Both the position numbers and the translations under genes were made by a program. Below, in pieces: positions 32,740-41,998 of a stretch of 64,000 bases of DNA (positions are counted from its first letter, which is position 1; every line of letters starts with the position of its first letter). Below the pieces are notes generated by a model that saw only the letters and a list, made by a program, of their open reading frames with translations, did no database searches and was not told the origin of the DNA. The stretch covers positions 1-64,000 of the IMG/VR virus record IMGVR_UViG_3300042508_000665; one strand, 5' to 3'. The stretch comes from a virus.

Positions 32740-34749
32740 CTATGATGAGGCTGTAGTGAAGTTATTTTTTTTCTGAAAATGAAGCATGCGATCAAAACTA
32801 TCACTTAAGCCTTCCTTATGAGAAATCACAACAATATTGAAGGACTGAAATTCATCGCCCTTCATGAGACCTAAAATAGTTTCAGTTGTGGTCTGATCTA
32901 AATATGAATCTAACACTTCATCTAATACTAAGAGATTAGTGTTGACTGCGGATTGAGCTTGTGCAAGATGCCTCCACGCCATCAGTATTGCCAAATCAAG
33001 CCTTTGTCGCTCTCCTTCTGAGTAATTTGCATAAGAAAGTATGTCTCGATGTCTGGATTTGATGGTGTCGTTAAAGTCCCCGTCAAGTTCAAACGAGACA
33101 AACATTCCCATCTTTTCCAAATATTGATTGATGTAGCGATTAAGGGTTGGGACGTATCTTTTTAATATCTCCGACTTAACACCATCATCTTTGATGATTG
33201 TCTGCGCTTCTCTGAGTAGCTTTAACTTCTTAGCTGAAACATTAATGGCGTTAATTACCCTCTCGATCTCTACTTGAAGTCTCTGTATTTCCTGTGTGTT
33301 ATCAAGGATTGGGTTATTCTTTTTTTCCTCAATTGAAATCTTTATGAATTTAGCTTCAGTAATAATTTGCGTTATTAGAGCTTTATTTTCATCAACTGCT
33401 TTTTTTTGCACTGCGATTGTTTTTTCAAATTCGTCCTTTTTTTGCTGAATTAGAATGTTTGTTCTTTTTATTGCTTCGTCATGTGCCCTTCTGCGCTCCT
33501 CGAACTTACGAAGCTTATCTTCAAATGAGCGACGACGGCTTTCGAATGCTAACAAGCGGGCTTCATATTCACTTTTTCGCTTAGTAAATCTCTCTTTAGC
33601 TTCGTTAAAAGCCTTTTTTTTCTTTTGAATGGATTCAGCCTTTACTTTTATTTCATCTATCCGTTTGTTGCTAACGGTGATGGAGCGTTCTAAGTCGTTC
33701 TTCTCGGAGCGTAGGTCTGAAATGGCTTTATTCTTGAACGAATCATCTATGGACTGAGAGCATGTCGGACACTCGCTATGTTCTTTATAAAACTTTAAGT
33801 GCGTTTCAATATGATGTAGCTTTTCAGTCGCTGCCTTAATCTCAGCGATGCAAGTTGCTTTTTCACTTACTAGCTCGCTCACATCAAACTGAGTCGAATC
33901 AATCTCCTCGAATACTTCATCGAATGTTTCCGTAAATTCCTCTGTAAACGATTCATCGAATACCTCGGTGAATTCGGGAACGTCGACATTGGGATTAAAC
34001 GATTCAGTTAAAATCTCAATTTGCTGTTCTTGTTTGAGAATTGACAAATCTATATCCTTTTTCCGATTTCGCAAGTCTATAAGCTTGTCTGTTAATGTTT
34101 GTATTTCCTCTTGCCTCTTCGCGTCAAGGCTTTTTTGCTGTTGTATCAAATATTCCTGCTGACGGACTAGCGTGTCGCGAGCATCAACGGAACCCTTGTA
34201 CTGTAGAGTTTCGTCCGATATTTTGGTTTTGATAAGACCATTCATGGTTGAGAACACATCGATACCTAAGATGTTTTCTACCATTTTTTTCCGTTCACTT
34301 GGCTTTAAACGCATGAATGGGGTATAATTAGCCGCGCCCAACATAACCACATGCGTGAATATCTTCCAGTTCATTTTTAATATCTGGTCTTCTAGATATT
34401 TCTGCTGATCTTTTATGTGAGCTTCCTGATTTAACGCTTCCCCATTTAATATTATTTCAAAGATATTAGGTTTAAGGCCGCGAATAATTTTGTACTTTTC
34501 ATCACCGACCGAGAAGCTAATTTCAACCAACAAGCCTTTGCCATTAATGGTATTGATTAAATCAGTCTTATTGATATCGCGAAATGCTCGACCAAATAGA
34601 ACAAAAGATAGGGCGTCTAAAAAAAGGCTTTTACCAGAGCCGGATGGACCATAAAGTGCTGTTAATCGATGTGAGCAGAGGTCTAGAGTTAGGGGAGCCT
34701 GTCCTACGGAAAGAATGTTCTTATATGATATTGATTGAAATCTAATCAT
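32740..34749 (-). CDS. 46: Recombination endonuclease subunit gp46 (SbcC/Rad50-like)
   Basis: 669 residues (T4 gp46 is 560). Walker A GPSGSGKSL near the N-terminus, two long coiled coils around a CPTCSQ zinc hook (about residue 326), and the C-terminal signature SEGERQRLDLAILMAWR and Walker B NLLVLDEVLD. It overlaps gene 47 by 4 bases. With gp47 it resects DNA ends for recombination and host DNA breakdown. Confidence 0.95.
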   Translation of the reverse strand: MIRFQSISYKNILSVGQAPLTLDLCSHRLTALYGPSGSGKSLFLDALSFVLFGRAFRDINKTDLINTINGKGLLVEISFSVGDEKYKIIRGLKPNIFEIILNGEALNQEAHIKDQQKYLEDQILKMNWKIFTHVVMLGAANYTPFMRLKPSERKKMVENILGIDVFSTMNGLIKTKISDETLQYKGSVDARDTLVRQQEYLIQQQKSLDAKRQEEIQTLTDKLIDLRNRKKDIDLSILKQEQQIEILTESFNPNVDVPEFTEVFDESFTEEFTETFDEVFEEIDSTQFDVSELVSEKATCIAEIKAATEKLHHIETHLKFYKEHSECPTCSQSIDDSFKNKAISDLRSEKNDLERSITVSNKRIDEIKVKAESIQKKKKAFNEAKERFTKRKSEYEARLLAFESRRRSFEDKLRKFEERRRAHDEAIKRTNILIQQKKDEFEKTIAVQKKAVDENKALITQIITEAKFIKISIEEKKNNPILDNTQEIQRLQVEIERVINAINVSAKKLKLLREAQTIIKDDGVKSEILKRYVPTLNRYINQYLEKMGMFVSFELDGDFNDTIKSRHRDILSYANYSEGERQRLDLAILMAWRHLAQAQSAVNTNLLVLDEVLDSYLDQTTTETILGLMKGDEFQSFNIVVISHKEGLSDSFDRMLHFQKKNNFTTASS

Positions 34750-35792
34750 TCACTTATACCATGTAAGTTTACAGCTTCCTGATATAATTCTCGCAATACT
34801 GACTTTAAATCAGATTTTGAACTCTCGAAGTTAAGTGAGTCTACGTATATATCCATCAGCGAGAATATGTCTAAGTTATCATCGATTTTACCATCCAGCG
34901 TCGACACAGACTGTTGTTCGCTTACGTTAATCTCCGCTGGTCCTTGCTTCTCTAGTGCTTCCAGGTACTCTAGAAACTGATTCTGGCTTGCTTTTTCCTT
35001 CACCAACACTCGGACAATCTTATTCCGAACGTCTGGAGCACTATCAAGTGTGTTATTCTGATAATCTATATGTACAAACGGGGTGTGTGGATTTTCTATA
35101 AATGTAATCTTTCGAGTCTTTGTGTCGAAAATGTGAAATCCTTTACGATCAAACGCCTCAGCCCATGTAGTTGCATAAGGAGAACCAAGGTAGTCAATAT
35201 TTTTTTGATTGCTTTTTATGTGGAAGTGGCCGGAAAAAACCCTTTCAAATCGGGAGAACACCGAAGGGTCGAATCCCCTATCAATGTTTTCGATGCCTCT
35301 AAACATTAGAGAACCTATTACTTCGAGGTGTCCAAATACTAATTTAGCCTCAGATTCCTCTAGTAGTTTCTTTGAACGCTCTTCATTCTCATCGCATATC
35401 CAAGGTAGGATGAGCGTTGGAACCCCGTAGAAATCAATCTCTTGTGGGTGTGAATAGAATATAAATGGACTGTAGTGAGAGAGTAACTTTTCTGGTGTGT
35501 TGACCTTGTTGGTATTTTTAAAATATGTATCATGATTGCCAATGATGATGTGAACCGTCTCAAATAAATCTGCCCATCTAGCAAATACCTTTCTATCCCA
35601 CTCGTATATTGAGTAATTGTTAGTATCCTTTCTTCTATCAAAAACATCCCCCAGATGGAGCATATGCTTAATATTCTCTCGCTCGACGTACGGGAAGAGT
35701 ATCTCTTCAAAAAACTTAAATTGATTGGACATGAACACGGGCGAGTTATTTCTCACTCCGGCATGAGTGTCAGCCAATATACAAACCTTCAT
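34746..35792 (-). CDS. 47: Recombination endonuclease subunit gp47 (SbcD/Mre11-like)
   Basis: 348 residues (T4 gp47 is 339). Phosphoesterase motifs in order: DTHAG, LGDVFDRR, GNHD, and SGHFHIK. These bind two metal ions. Partner of gp46. Ends with an ATGA overlap into gene 46. Confidence 0.95.
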   Translation of the reverse strand: MKVCILADTHAGVRNNSPVFMSNQFKFFEEILFPYVERENIKHMLHLGDVFDRRKDTNNYSIYEWDRKVFARWADLFETVHIIIGNHDTYFKNTNKVNTPEKLLSHYSPFIFYSHPQEIDFYGVPTLILPWICDENEERSKKLLEESEAKLVFGHLEVIGSLMFRGIENIDRGFDPSVFSRFERVFSGHFHIKSNQKNIDYLGSPYATTWAEAFDRKGFHIFDTKTRKITFIENPHTPFVHIDYQNNTLDSAPDVRNKIVRVLVKEKASQNQFLEYLEALEKQGPAEINVSEQQSVSTLDGKIDDNLDIFSLMDIYVDSLNFESSKSDLKSVLRELYQEAVNLHGISE

Positions 35793-35836
35793 TGTTATTT
35801 TCTCACAATCTCAACCAACTGCGACGATATATCTCT

Positions 35837-36517
35837 CTAGACTGAATCACGCATATTCAATTCTTGTTTCTCTAGGTCACCGTCCCCTCCATCTAAGACA
35901 TCTACATTATCTTGATTTGACGTATCGCTATCATCAAATTGAATTTTTCCTAAATTAACCTTCTTCCTTTGTTTATTTTTTTCGCGCTTCTCCGCCAGAC
36001 GTCTCTCAAATTTCTCACAGAACTCACGCATTTGAATGTCACTATATTTTGTGCCGTATATCTGAGCACCCTCCCCGCATATCTCCCCGCACATTTCTTT
36101 TTGCCTTTCCATAATAGCTTTGAATTTTCTATACAAAGCTGTGTGCTCCCGTAAGATGCGCTGTATAAACGAGTAATGAACAATTTGGGTAAAATAAGGG
36201 AACGCTGTAGGTCTTTTTGGGTCAAAATTATGGAGATTCTTGAAGCAGCATAAAATTGCATCTCCAATCATATCTTCGATAAAGGGATACTGTGAAAATC
36301 CAGGCTTTCTTGCTATTTTTCTCGCAAGAATCATTAAGCTTTGTGCAACATAATCGGAGACTATCGGCTTTGGTAGATCATTAGCTTCTGCGTCTTTCAC
36401 TGATTGCTTATACTCAGAAAGAGCTTTATGGAATTTTTTATCATCGATATAATGGCGATCAATGTTTGCCTTTCTTTTGGCTTTTACTTTTATTTTTGGG
36501 AATGTCTTTGGTGTCAT
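35837..36517 (-). CDS. 55: Late-transcription sigma factor gp55
   Basis: 226 residues (T4 gp55 is 185). The sigma region 2-like core is visible: IEDMIGDAILCCFKNLHNFDPKRPTAFPYFTQIVHYSFIQRI. It directs host RNA polymerase to the TATAAATA-type boxes listed here. The C-terminus is Asp-rich. Its own gene has an AATAAATA box upstream, which would give positive feedback late in infection. Confidence 0.92.
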   Translation of the reverse strand: MTPKTFPKIKVKAKRKANIDRHYIDDKKFHKALSEYKQSVKDAEANDLPKPIVSDYVAQSLMILARKIARKPGFSQYPFIEDMIGDAILCCFKNLHNFDPKRPTAFPYFTQIVHYSFIQRILREHTALYRKFKAIMERQKEMCGEICGEGAQIYGTKYSDIQMREFCEKFERRLAEKREKNKQRKKVNLGKIQFDDSDTSNQDNVDVLDGGDGDLEKQELNMRDSV

Positions 36518-36535
36518 GTCTTCTCTTGTGCTTTA

Positions 36536-36543
36536 TATTTATT
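36536..36543 (-). promoter_or_regulatory. Late-type promoter (AATAAATA) upstream of gene 55
   Basis: Minus strand box, 18 bases before the ATG at 36517. Confidence 0.5.
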
Positions 36544-36554
36544 TCTGTTCCAAT

Positions 36555-36881
36555 TTATACTCTGTCATGCTCGTAGTGCTTCCATGACCAACCTATTCTT
36601 TTCATTTCCGTTTCTACTCTCGCGGAAACTATTCCTTCCCCGCCACTACAATAATAATCGAGGTAATCTTCACCCCTTCCAGTAAGGTTTGCTACAACTC
36701 CCCCAGCGTATCTCCAGCTTGCCGTGAATTGGTTTCTATTCGGTGAAGTCCAGATTACGTTGCACAAAGCGCAATACATTTCATGAGCAAACGACGCATC
36801 CTCTTGGATGAGTGTGTTAAGTTTTTCATCGGCAATAATATCGCCTTCCAAATCTGAGATAACGTCACTAACATTGTTCAT
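36555..36881 (-). CDS. Conserved phage protein of unknown function, 108 aa
   Basis: The start overlaps the uvsW stop by 4 bases. The core FTASWRYAGGVVANLTGRGEDYLDYYCSGGEG followed by GW and a C-terminal YE resembles a small family common in phages near replication genes. No catalytic motif can be named. Confidence 0.6.
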   Translation of the reverse strand: MNNVSDVISDLEGDIIADEKLNTLIQEDASFAHEMYCALCNVIWTSPNRNQFTASWRYAGGVVANLTGRGEDYLDYYCSGGEGIVSARVETEMKRIGWSWKHYEHDRV

Positions 36882-38347
36882 TTCAGATTTACCTTTACTA
36901 TGCTGTAGTTAAATCTCTCTTCTTGGTATATTTTCATTCTTTCACTCGCATGCCGAAGTGAATAATTTGTCCACGATTTCCATGTTAGATCATCGCAGAT
37001 GTCAAATACGCATATCTTGTTGGAACGTCCTATTCTTAATCCTCTACCAATTCCCTGAAGGGTTGTAATTTTAGCTTTTAATCCAAAGGCGAAAATTAGG
37101 TTTTCCAAATTTTTAATATTAATACCGCGAGAAAACGTCCCAAGGGATGCTACTATGATGACACCATCACTTTTCTCTGCAACATTCACTATTTCTAGTC
37201 TCTCGTCTTTCGGAACCCCACCATGCACTAGAAAGATTTTGCGATTTAATTGTTTTTGTTCATTTTCAAGTTTTAACTGTTCAAATATTTTCTTACCGTG
37301 GTTCTCTACTCGCTGAAATAAAATTAATGTATTACCCGGACACCGGAGGGCAAGCTTAGTTAAAAACTCCATTCGGGGAGCAGATGACAGCAGAAATTCA
37401 ACTTCTTCCTGATAAATCTTTTTGGCGTTTTGCTTTCGTATCTCTTCTGGGTATTGGAGAATGACTTGTTTTAGAGATAAATCTGCCAATAGACCCTGAT
37501 CGATAAGTTCGGCAGTACGGCTAACACGGTGAACATCTCCAAATAGACCTCTTAAAATCATTTCATTTGTAAACGTGCCATCTAGAGTTCCAGTAAACCC
37601 ATAGCGATATTGCGAATTCTTACACTTTTCTATCAACTGCCTGAGTTTTTCTGCCTTATCTTCGTGACATTCATCGGCGATAACCAACTCAAAATTGTTA
37701 AAATATTCTACTGGAAGTTTGTATATGGATTGCCAGGTGGATATGACTATCTGCTTGGTGACTTCTTTTGTTTGTCCTCCGTGTATCTGCTGAACCATCC
37801 CATCGACGTCAAAGGAAGGATCGTCGGATGAGTAATCCTTAAAATCCCCATGCATTTGCCCGACAAGCTGAATGGATGGCACAATTAAGAGAGTTGGCTT
37901 ATTGATTAAGCGTATAAGTGCGTAAATCGACAGGCTTTTGCCACTTCCGGTTGATGATAGGAACAATGCCTTCTTTTTCTTGGAAGCAATGTGCACAATT
38001 TCTTTTTGATAATCTCTTAGTTCATATTTTGATTTGAAAGATTTGAGAAACTCGTCGGCGTTTAATGCTGCGCTAGAATAAATGTCCTCTAGGTTTACGT
38101 TGACTTCTAATTCGTGATTTTTTGCAAATTCTAGTACCTTAGTGGTCAAGCCAAGATAAGTACTACTTGTTTTTAAATCATATAGAGAAACCCTCCCATC
38201 CCAAATTCCAAATTTGTATTTAGGCATGTGTCTAAAATTTGGAACAAAAAAAGAAAACGCCTCTTTAAGCTGTTGCCGTATAGCTCCGGAGGTAGCAACA
38301 ACTCGGATTCTTACTTCATCTATTTTTTGAATTACAATATCTGCCAT
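36878..38347 (-). CDS. uvsW: UvsW superfamily 2 helicase
   Basis: 489 residues (T4 UvsW is 503). N-terminal substrate-binding domain (RHMPKYKFGIWDGRVSLYD), Walker A STGSGKSLS, DECH box ADECHEDKA, motif III GFTGT, and motif VI QGIGRGLRIGR. It unwinds R-loops and branched DNA and switches origin-dependent to recombination-dependent replication. No SD; the GGTAAT-class promoter places RNA start at or next to the ATG. Confidence 0.95.
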   Translation of the reverse strand: MADIVIQKIDEVRIRVVATSGAIRQQLKEAFSFFVPNFRHMPKYKFGIWDGRVSLYDLKTSSTYLGLTTKVLEFAKNHELEVNVNLEDIYSSAALNADEFLKSFKSKYELRDYQKEIVHIASKKKKALFLSSTGSGKSLSIYALIRLINKPTLLIVPSIQLVGQMHGDFKDYSSDDPSFDVDGMVQQIHGGQTKEVTKQIVISTWQSIYKLPVEYFNNFELVIADECHEDKAEKLRQLIEKCKNSQYRYGFTGTLDGTFTNEMILRGLFGDVHRVSRTAELIDQGLLADLSLKQVILQYPEEIRKQNAKKIYQEEVEFLLSSAPRMEFLTKLALRCPGNTLILFQRVENHGKKIFEQLKLENEQKQLNRKIFLVHGGVPKDERLEIVNVAEKSDGVIIVASLGTFSRGINIKNLENLIFAFGLKAKITTLQGIGRGLRIGRSNKICVFDICDDLTWKSWTNYSLRHASERMKIYQEERFNYSIVKVNLK

Positions 38348-38353
38348 TCTGGA

Positions 38354-38388
38354 AGAATAGTTGATTTGTAATTTTCTAGGGCATTACC
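38354..38388 (-). promoter_or_regulatory. GGTAAT-class promoter for uvsW
   Basis: Minus strand: GGTAATGCCC at 38388-38379 and TATTCT at 38359-38354, standard spacing. Predicted start is about 38347, the A of the uvsW ATG. It is back to back with the late box at 38394. Confidence 0.6.
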
Positions 38389-38393
38389 AAAAC

Positions 38394-38401
38394 GCTAAAT
38401 A
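38394..38401 (+). promoter_or_regulatory. Late-type promoter (GCTAAATA)
   Basis: The box ends 7 bases before the ATG at 38409, which predicts a nearly leaderless message. Confidence 0.55.
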
Positions 38402-38408
38402 TGGTGAT

Positions 38409-38969
38409 ATGAAACAATTAAACTTCCAGAACGAGCTTCATTTTAATTTCCAAATACAAAAGTTGGCGACTTTGCCACTGTTTGTACAATCGGTGATTTT
38501 GCCTGGAATTTTCACGGAAGCTCCCCAAACGGGAACTCAATTTGCGCCGATTAAACACGTGGGAGATACACTCTTTTTTCAAGATCTAAGTGTTACTCTT
38601 AAGCTCGATGAAGGTATGGAGACTTGGTTTGAGATGTATAAGTGGCTTACTGGGATTACTAGAGCGGAATCATATCAGCAATTTATAGAGCTGATTAACG
38701 ATCAGGGCAAAAGTTTAGACGGTTCCAGAAAACTATTTAAAGCCAAAGAGCCTGATGCTACTAAAAAAGGATATAAAAATATTAAATCAACTGCTTCGCT
38801 TAGTGTCCACGACGCCAATCATATTCAATACATAGAAATTATCTTCGCTAATTTGCACCCCATTAGCATGAGTGGATTAAATTTCCGTACAGATGAATCT
38901 GGAGTGGGCTTCATCACATATGATGTCAATTTTGCATACGATTTTTATTATCCAAAACTTGCACGATAA
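38409..38969 (+). CDS. Tail-tube-fold structural protein
   Basis: 186 residues from the ATG at 38409; the frame is open back to 38361, but the late promoter fixes the start. Pattern FNFQIQKLATLPLFVQSVILPGI, then VGDTLFFQDLSVTLKLDEGMETWFEMYKWL, then a beta-rich end with VNFAYDFYY. This is the layout of T4-like tube and tube-initiator proteins (gp19/gp54 fold). The exact role (tube, baseplate or neck) is open. Confidence 0.6.
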   Translation: MKQLNFQNELHFNFQIQKLATLPLFVQSVILPGIFTEAPQTGTQFAPIKHVGDTLFFQDLSVTLKLDEGMETWFEMYKWLTGITRAESYQQFIELINDQGKSLDGSRKLFKAKEPDATKKGYKNIKSTASLSVHDANHIQYIEIIFANLHPISMSGLNFRTDESGVGFITYDVNFAYDFYYPKLAR

Positions 38970-38977
38970 GCCGAAAA

Positions 38978-39012
38978 GGTAATGTGCCATAGGACTACGT
39001 TTCTGCTTCTCT
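38978..39012 (+). promoter_or_regulatory. GGTAAT-class promoter for uvsY
   Basis: GGTAATGTGC at 38978-38987. The hexamer at the usual distance (TTCTCT, 39007-39012) is poor; TATAAG at 39012-39017 is better but 5 bases further. Leader of about 33 bases. Confidence 0.5.
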
Positions 39013-39051
39013 ATAAGAGGGCAAGTGTGTTTGTTGCTATTGTAGGTAAAC

Positions 39052-39489
39052 ATGAAATATGAAGACCTCGTACAGATGTGGGAAATCGACGCTAAACTTG
39101 ATTCGGATAACCTGGATCGAGAATCGCTAAGAATTCCGCTATTACAGGGCAAATATTTCAACTTATATTGCCGAGAGAGGGCATCTTTAGCCAAATTAAA
39201 TTTAGAATTAAATCAATTAAAGAGATGGAAGCGTGATTATTATTTGGGCGAAATCTCACCAGAGGAACTCACTGAAAAAGGAATTCCCGTTTTTGCTAGA
39301 CGTCTCGTGAAATCTGAAGTTGATACGTATGTCGACACAGATTCAGATATAATTACGTTTTTAGAAAGGCTCGTTGTAGTGCAAACGAAAGTTGATTTTT
39401 TAAATCTAATTGTAAAAAGTATCAATGACCGCCAATGGAATGTGAGAAATGCGATTGAATTTTTAAAATTTAAAAATGGGATCTCATGA
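39052..39489 (+). CDS. uvsY: UvsY recombination mediator
   Basis: 145 residues (T4 UvsY is 137). Matches by length, by position beside uvsW, and by the pattern YEDLVQMWEIDAKLDSDNL, PLLQGKYFNLYCRERASLAKLNLEL, RRDYYLGE-like and KVDFLNLIVKSINDRQWNVRNAIEF. It helps UvsX replace gp32 on single-stranded DNA. Confidence 0.85.
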   Translation: MKYEDLVQMWEIDAKLDSDNLDRESLRIPLLQGKYFNLYCRERASLAKLNLELNQLKRWKRDYYLGEISPEELTEKGIPVFARRLVKSEVDTYVDTDSDIITFLERLVVVQTKVDFLNLIVKSINDRQWNVRNAIEFLKFKNGIS

Positions 39490-39968
39490 GTAGTTCTTTT
39501 AAATCTCCCGAAGATTGGTACTTGTATTATGTGGCTAGTCCATATTCACATCCAAGTATTGAAGTTAGAAAGGAACGCTATAAACTTGCTGTTGTAGTGG
39601 CTAAAACTCTTACACGATTAGGATATTCCGCTTTCGTTCCTATCGCATACGATGGCCTTTGGGATCTTGATCCGAATTATACCGTCGACCACTCATGGTC
39701 TTTTTGGGAGCGAATAGATATTCCAATATTAGATAGATGCTCTGCTCTTATTTTATTTGAGATTCCAGGTTGGGAAACGAGCAAAGGAGTAACCGAGGAG
39801 CTTAAATACTGCGAAAAAGTGGGAATTCCTGTAATGCCATTATCGCTTTTTGATTTAAACAGCGATGCTGTAATAAATAGAAAAATGTCGCTATTAAAGG
39901 GGATGATTCGCCTTAGTAGTCGAAGTGTTCGTCCTCAATTCAGCCCTACCGTGAGAAGCAATGAATAG
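39486..39968 (+). CDS. Nucleoside deoxyribosyltransferase-like protein (DUF1937/DUF4406-like)
   Basis: 160 residues, start overlapping the uvsY stop by 4 bases. Core: YYVASPYSHP, VPIAYDGLWD, SWSFWERIDIPILDRCSALI, and GWETSKGVTEELKYC. This is the Rossmann-like fold of the nucleoside 2-deoxyribosyltransferase family, with a conserved Glu near the end. It may act on nucleotides or nucleoside derivatives; the substrate is unknown. Confidence 0.65.
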   Translation: MSSSFKSPEDWYLYYVASPYSHPSIEVRKERYKLAVVVAKTLTRLGYSAFVPIAYDGLWDLDPNYTVDHSWSFWERIDIPILDRCSALILFEIPGWETSKGVTEELKYCEKVGIPVMPLSLFDLNSDAVINRKMSLLKGMIRLSSRSVRPQFSPTVRSNE

Positions 39969-41295
39969 TTATCCTCCAATCCAAGTACTACAGAGGAATG
40001 TCGATACTATGTCTGAACTTTCCGAAGTAGAGAAATCCTTTTCAAACTACTCTTATGATAGATGTGACGTACCCTTTGATCTTTGCGAAGGGCGCAAGTT
40101 CACTCGCGATCTCGACTATGGCTCATATCCATTTACTATCTCAAATGGAAATCCCATAGGATACACCTTTCCTGGAGATAAGTCTGCAAAATACAAAGCT
40201 GGAAATAGGTTCTTTGAATTTAAGCACGCTCGAAATAAAAAGAAAAATTATCAACCATGTTACCCAAGATTACACTTTTGGACTCGTAAGTGGGCGCGTC
40301 AATTTGTTGTTTGCGTCGATTTTGACCAACTTAGTACTCAAAATTATAGAAGAGTTCGAATGTGGGGTGTGTCGGCGACTGAAGAACATGGTCATACTCA
40401 TAAAGTTTTTAGACTAGGTTGCATTGAGCTTGCTAAAGAATATCAGGAAAAAATTGGCCACCATGGATTTGTTTACAACTCTCCCAAATCTGGGCGACCT
40501 AAAATATTGCTTCTCATAGAGTACCCTGAGCCTGTAAAAACACCAGCAACCAAGGATATAGTTAATTTATTTCAAAAATTATTTCCAGAGGAAATGGATA
40601 ATGGATACATAGACATAGAGCGTGGTGCGATGTCCTCTACCTTCTTCGACTGGAAACAGAAGGAACTTTTTGCAGATTCACTTCCACAGCTTGTACCTAT
40701 AAAAATTGATAAAAATACCAAAGAGACGACTTTTAAGACAACAAACTCCGAATTCAAGTCAACGTCCGATTACAAATACTACAAAGCTTCTAAAATACCA
40801 AAGGAGCTTCGCTTTAAAGATAGTAATAAAACATTTGAAGAATTTCTAAAATGTCTATGCACGATGACTGGTCTAGTGCGTAATGGCTTCGGCATATCGC
40901 AGATTGTATTGGCTCGCACTTTAGAGATCGACCAGCCAAGTTGCTCAAGATATATCCGGAAAGCTATTAAATTGGGAATCCTTGAGGTAACCCATGAGCA
41001 GTACATACCCGGACAGAGAGCAAAGATTTATAAAGCGAAAGGTGTTCTTAAGAGATTTTTATTATCTTGCATCCGGAATTCATCTCTCGTAAAGATTCCA
41101 AAGAAAATAAAAGATGGCACATGGCACTCGACCTTATTGCATGTTGCTACGACATCTTTTAGATCGTCTCTGGGGCGTTTCATTCCGTGGGTTAAGACTT
41201 TGAAGGGGTATGATCAGGGCGACCGTTTATATCAAGCTCAAACCATCGTCCAGTGGCTTATACGCAGGCACCCAGAACTAGCGTCCGGTTTATAA
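39961..41295 (+). CDS. Putative replication-initiator-like protein with winged helix
   Basis: 444 residues, overlapping the previous gene by 8 bases. An N-terminal domain holds VCVDFD (D120/D122), YNSPKSGRPKILLLIE (172-187) and GYIDIE (215-220), an order that recalls the DxD, SxH and hD motifs of archaeo-eukaryotic-type primases in Rep proteins, but the motif II His is not present. A winged helix follows (about 313-345: FGISQIVLARTLEIDQPSCSRYIRKAIKLGIL). It precedes a 703-base AT-rich gap. Replication initiation is inference. I do not recognise the full-length family. Confidence 0.5.
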   Translation: MNSYPPIQVLQRNVDTMSELSEVEKSFSNYSYDRCDVPFDLCEGRKFTRDLDYGSYPFTISNGNPIGYTFPGDKSAKYKAGNRFFEFKHARNKKKNYQPCYPRLHFWTRKWARQFVVCVDFDQLSTQNYRRVRMWGVSATEEHGHTHKVFRLGCIELAKEYQEKIGHHGFVYNSPKSGRPKILLLIEYPEPVKTPATKDIVNLFQKLFPEEMDNGYIDIERGAMSSTFFDWKQKELFADSLPQLVPIKIDKNTKETTFKTTNSEFKSTSDYKYYKASKIPKELRFKDSNKTFEEFLKCLCTMTGLVRNGFGISQIVLARTLEIDQPSCSRYIRKAIKLGILEVTHEQYIPGQRAKIYKAKGVLKRFLLSCIRNSSLVKIPKKIKDGTWHSTLLHVATTSFRSSLGRFIPWVKTLKGYDQGDRLYQAQTIVQWLIRRHPELASGL

Positions 41296-41761
41296 TTTCA
41301 CATTTCAGTAAATACAATTTTCTTCTTATTAACTAACAGGACGGGTCTATCTCGTATTACATATTTTTGCGATTAGACTAGTCTGAGATTGGCATTTCTT
41401 CTGTAGTTTTCAAATTAGATTTAGCTTTCACTCTCAGATTAACTCACACATACACTAATTGAATTATCTTATATCGATTATTGAGAGTTTCATATCAGAT
41501 CCTTACCATACTATAAAAGCAGAATCAGATATGTGACACATCACGTGTCATGAATATATCAATATCAATTATTATTATACATTATAATAGATTTAATTCT
41601 GAAGTAATGAATGATGTATTTGAACGATAGAAATAAACAAAACAAAGACGCTCGTAGAGCGTTAAAAAAAAAAAGAATTAAAGATTATTTCTCTGAATGT
41701 ACATGTTCATTGATATTGTATATTCATCCATCCATTCTTCTAATAACTATTTCCCGATTAC

Positions 41762-41781
41762 GTTCTACATGTCTGTAGAAC
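41762..41781. repeat. 8-bp perfect hairpin
   Basis: GTTCTACA (41762-41769), TGTC loop, TGTAGAAC (41774-41781). Confidence 0.7.
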
Positions 41782-41825
41782 TAGGTATACAAAATTAAAG
41801 AAAGATTCAATCTATTTGGAAGTTC

Positions 41826-41860
41826 GTAACCAAAGGTTTTTGGTTACTTAATATTTTTTT
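41826..41860 (+). terminator. Terminator-like hairpin in the 703-base gap
   Basis: GTAACCAAA (41826-41834), GGTT loop, TTTGGTTAC (41839-41847), then TTAATATTTTTTT. It would end transcripts coming from the initiator-like gene or from an RNA within the gap. Confidence 0.6.
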
Positions 41861-41867
41861 ATAGTTT

Positions 41868-41902
41868 GGTAATGTCAGCGAGATAATATCATCGCGTAAG
41901 AT
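41868..41902 (+). promoter_or_regulatory. GGTAAT-class promoter for the phosphoesterase gene
   Basis: GGTAATGTCA at 41868-41877, TAAGAT at 41897-41902, standard spacing. Leader of about 90 bases to the ATG at 41999. Confidence 0.5.
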
Positions 41903-41977
41903 TTATTTTATTGGAAGAAAAATAGATAAAACTAAAAAAAAAACAAACAAAGCAAAATAAATGTCAGTTGGCATGTT

Positions 41978-41985
41978 ACTAAATA
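41978..41985 (+). promoter_or_regulatory. Late-type promoter (ACTAAATA)
   Basis: The box ends 13 bases before the ATG at 41999. Together with the GGTAAT site it would give early and late expression. Confidence 0.5.
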
Positions 41986-41998
41986 TCGTAGTGTTGAT

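Larger units (their letters stand above)
41296..41998. other. 703-base AT-rich non-coding region with hairpins (candidate origin or RNA locus)
   Basis: No gene on either strand. Contents in order: palindrome TGACAC/GTGTCA (41534-41550), AT-rich stretch, hairpin ACGCTC/GAGCGT with an A-run (about 41649-41675), 8-bp perfect hairpin GTTCTACA/TGTAGAAC (41762-41781), 9-bp terminator-like hairpin (41826-41847), GGTAAT-class promoter (41868), late-type box (41978). This density is unlike the rest of the genome. Confidence 0.65.
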
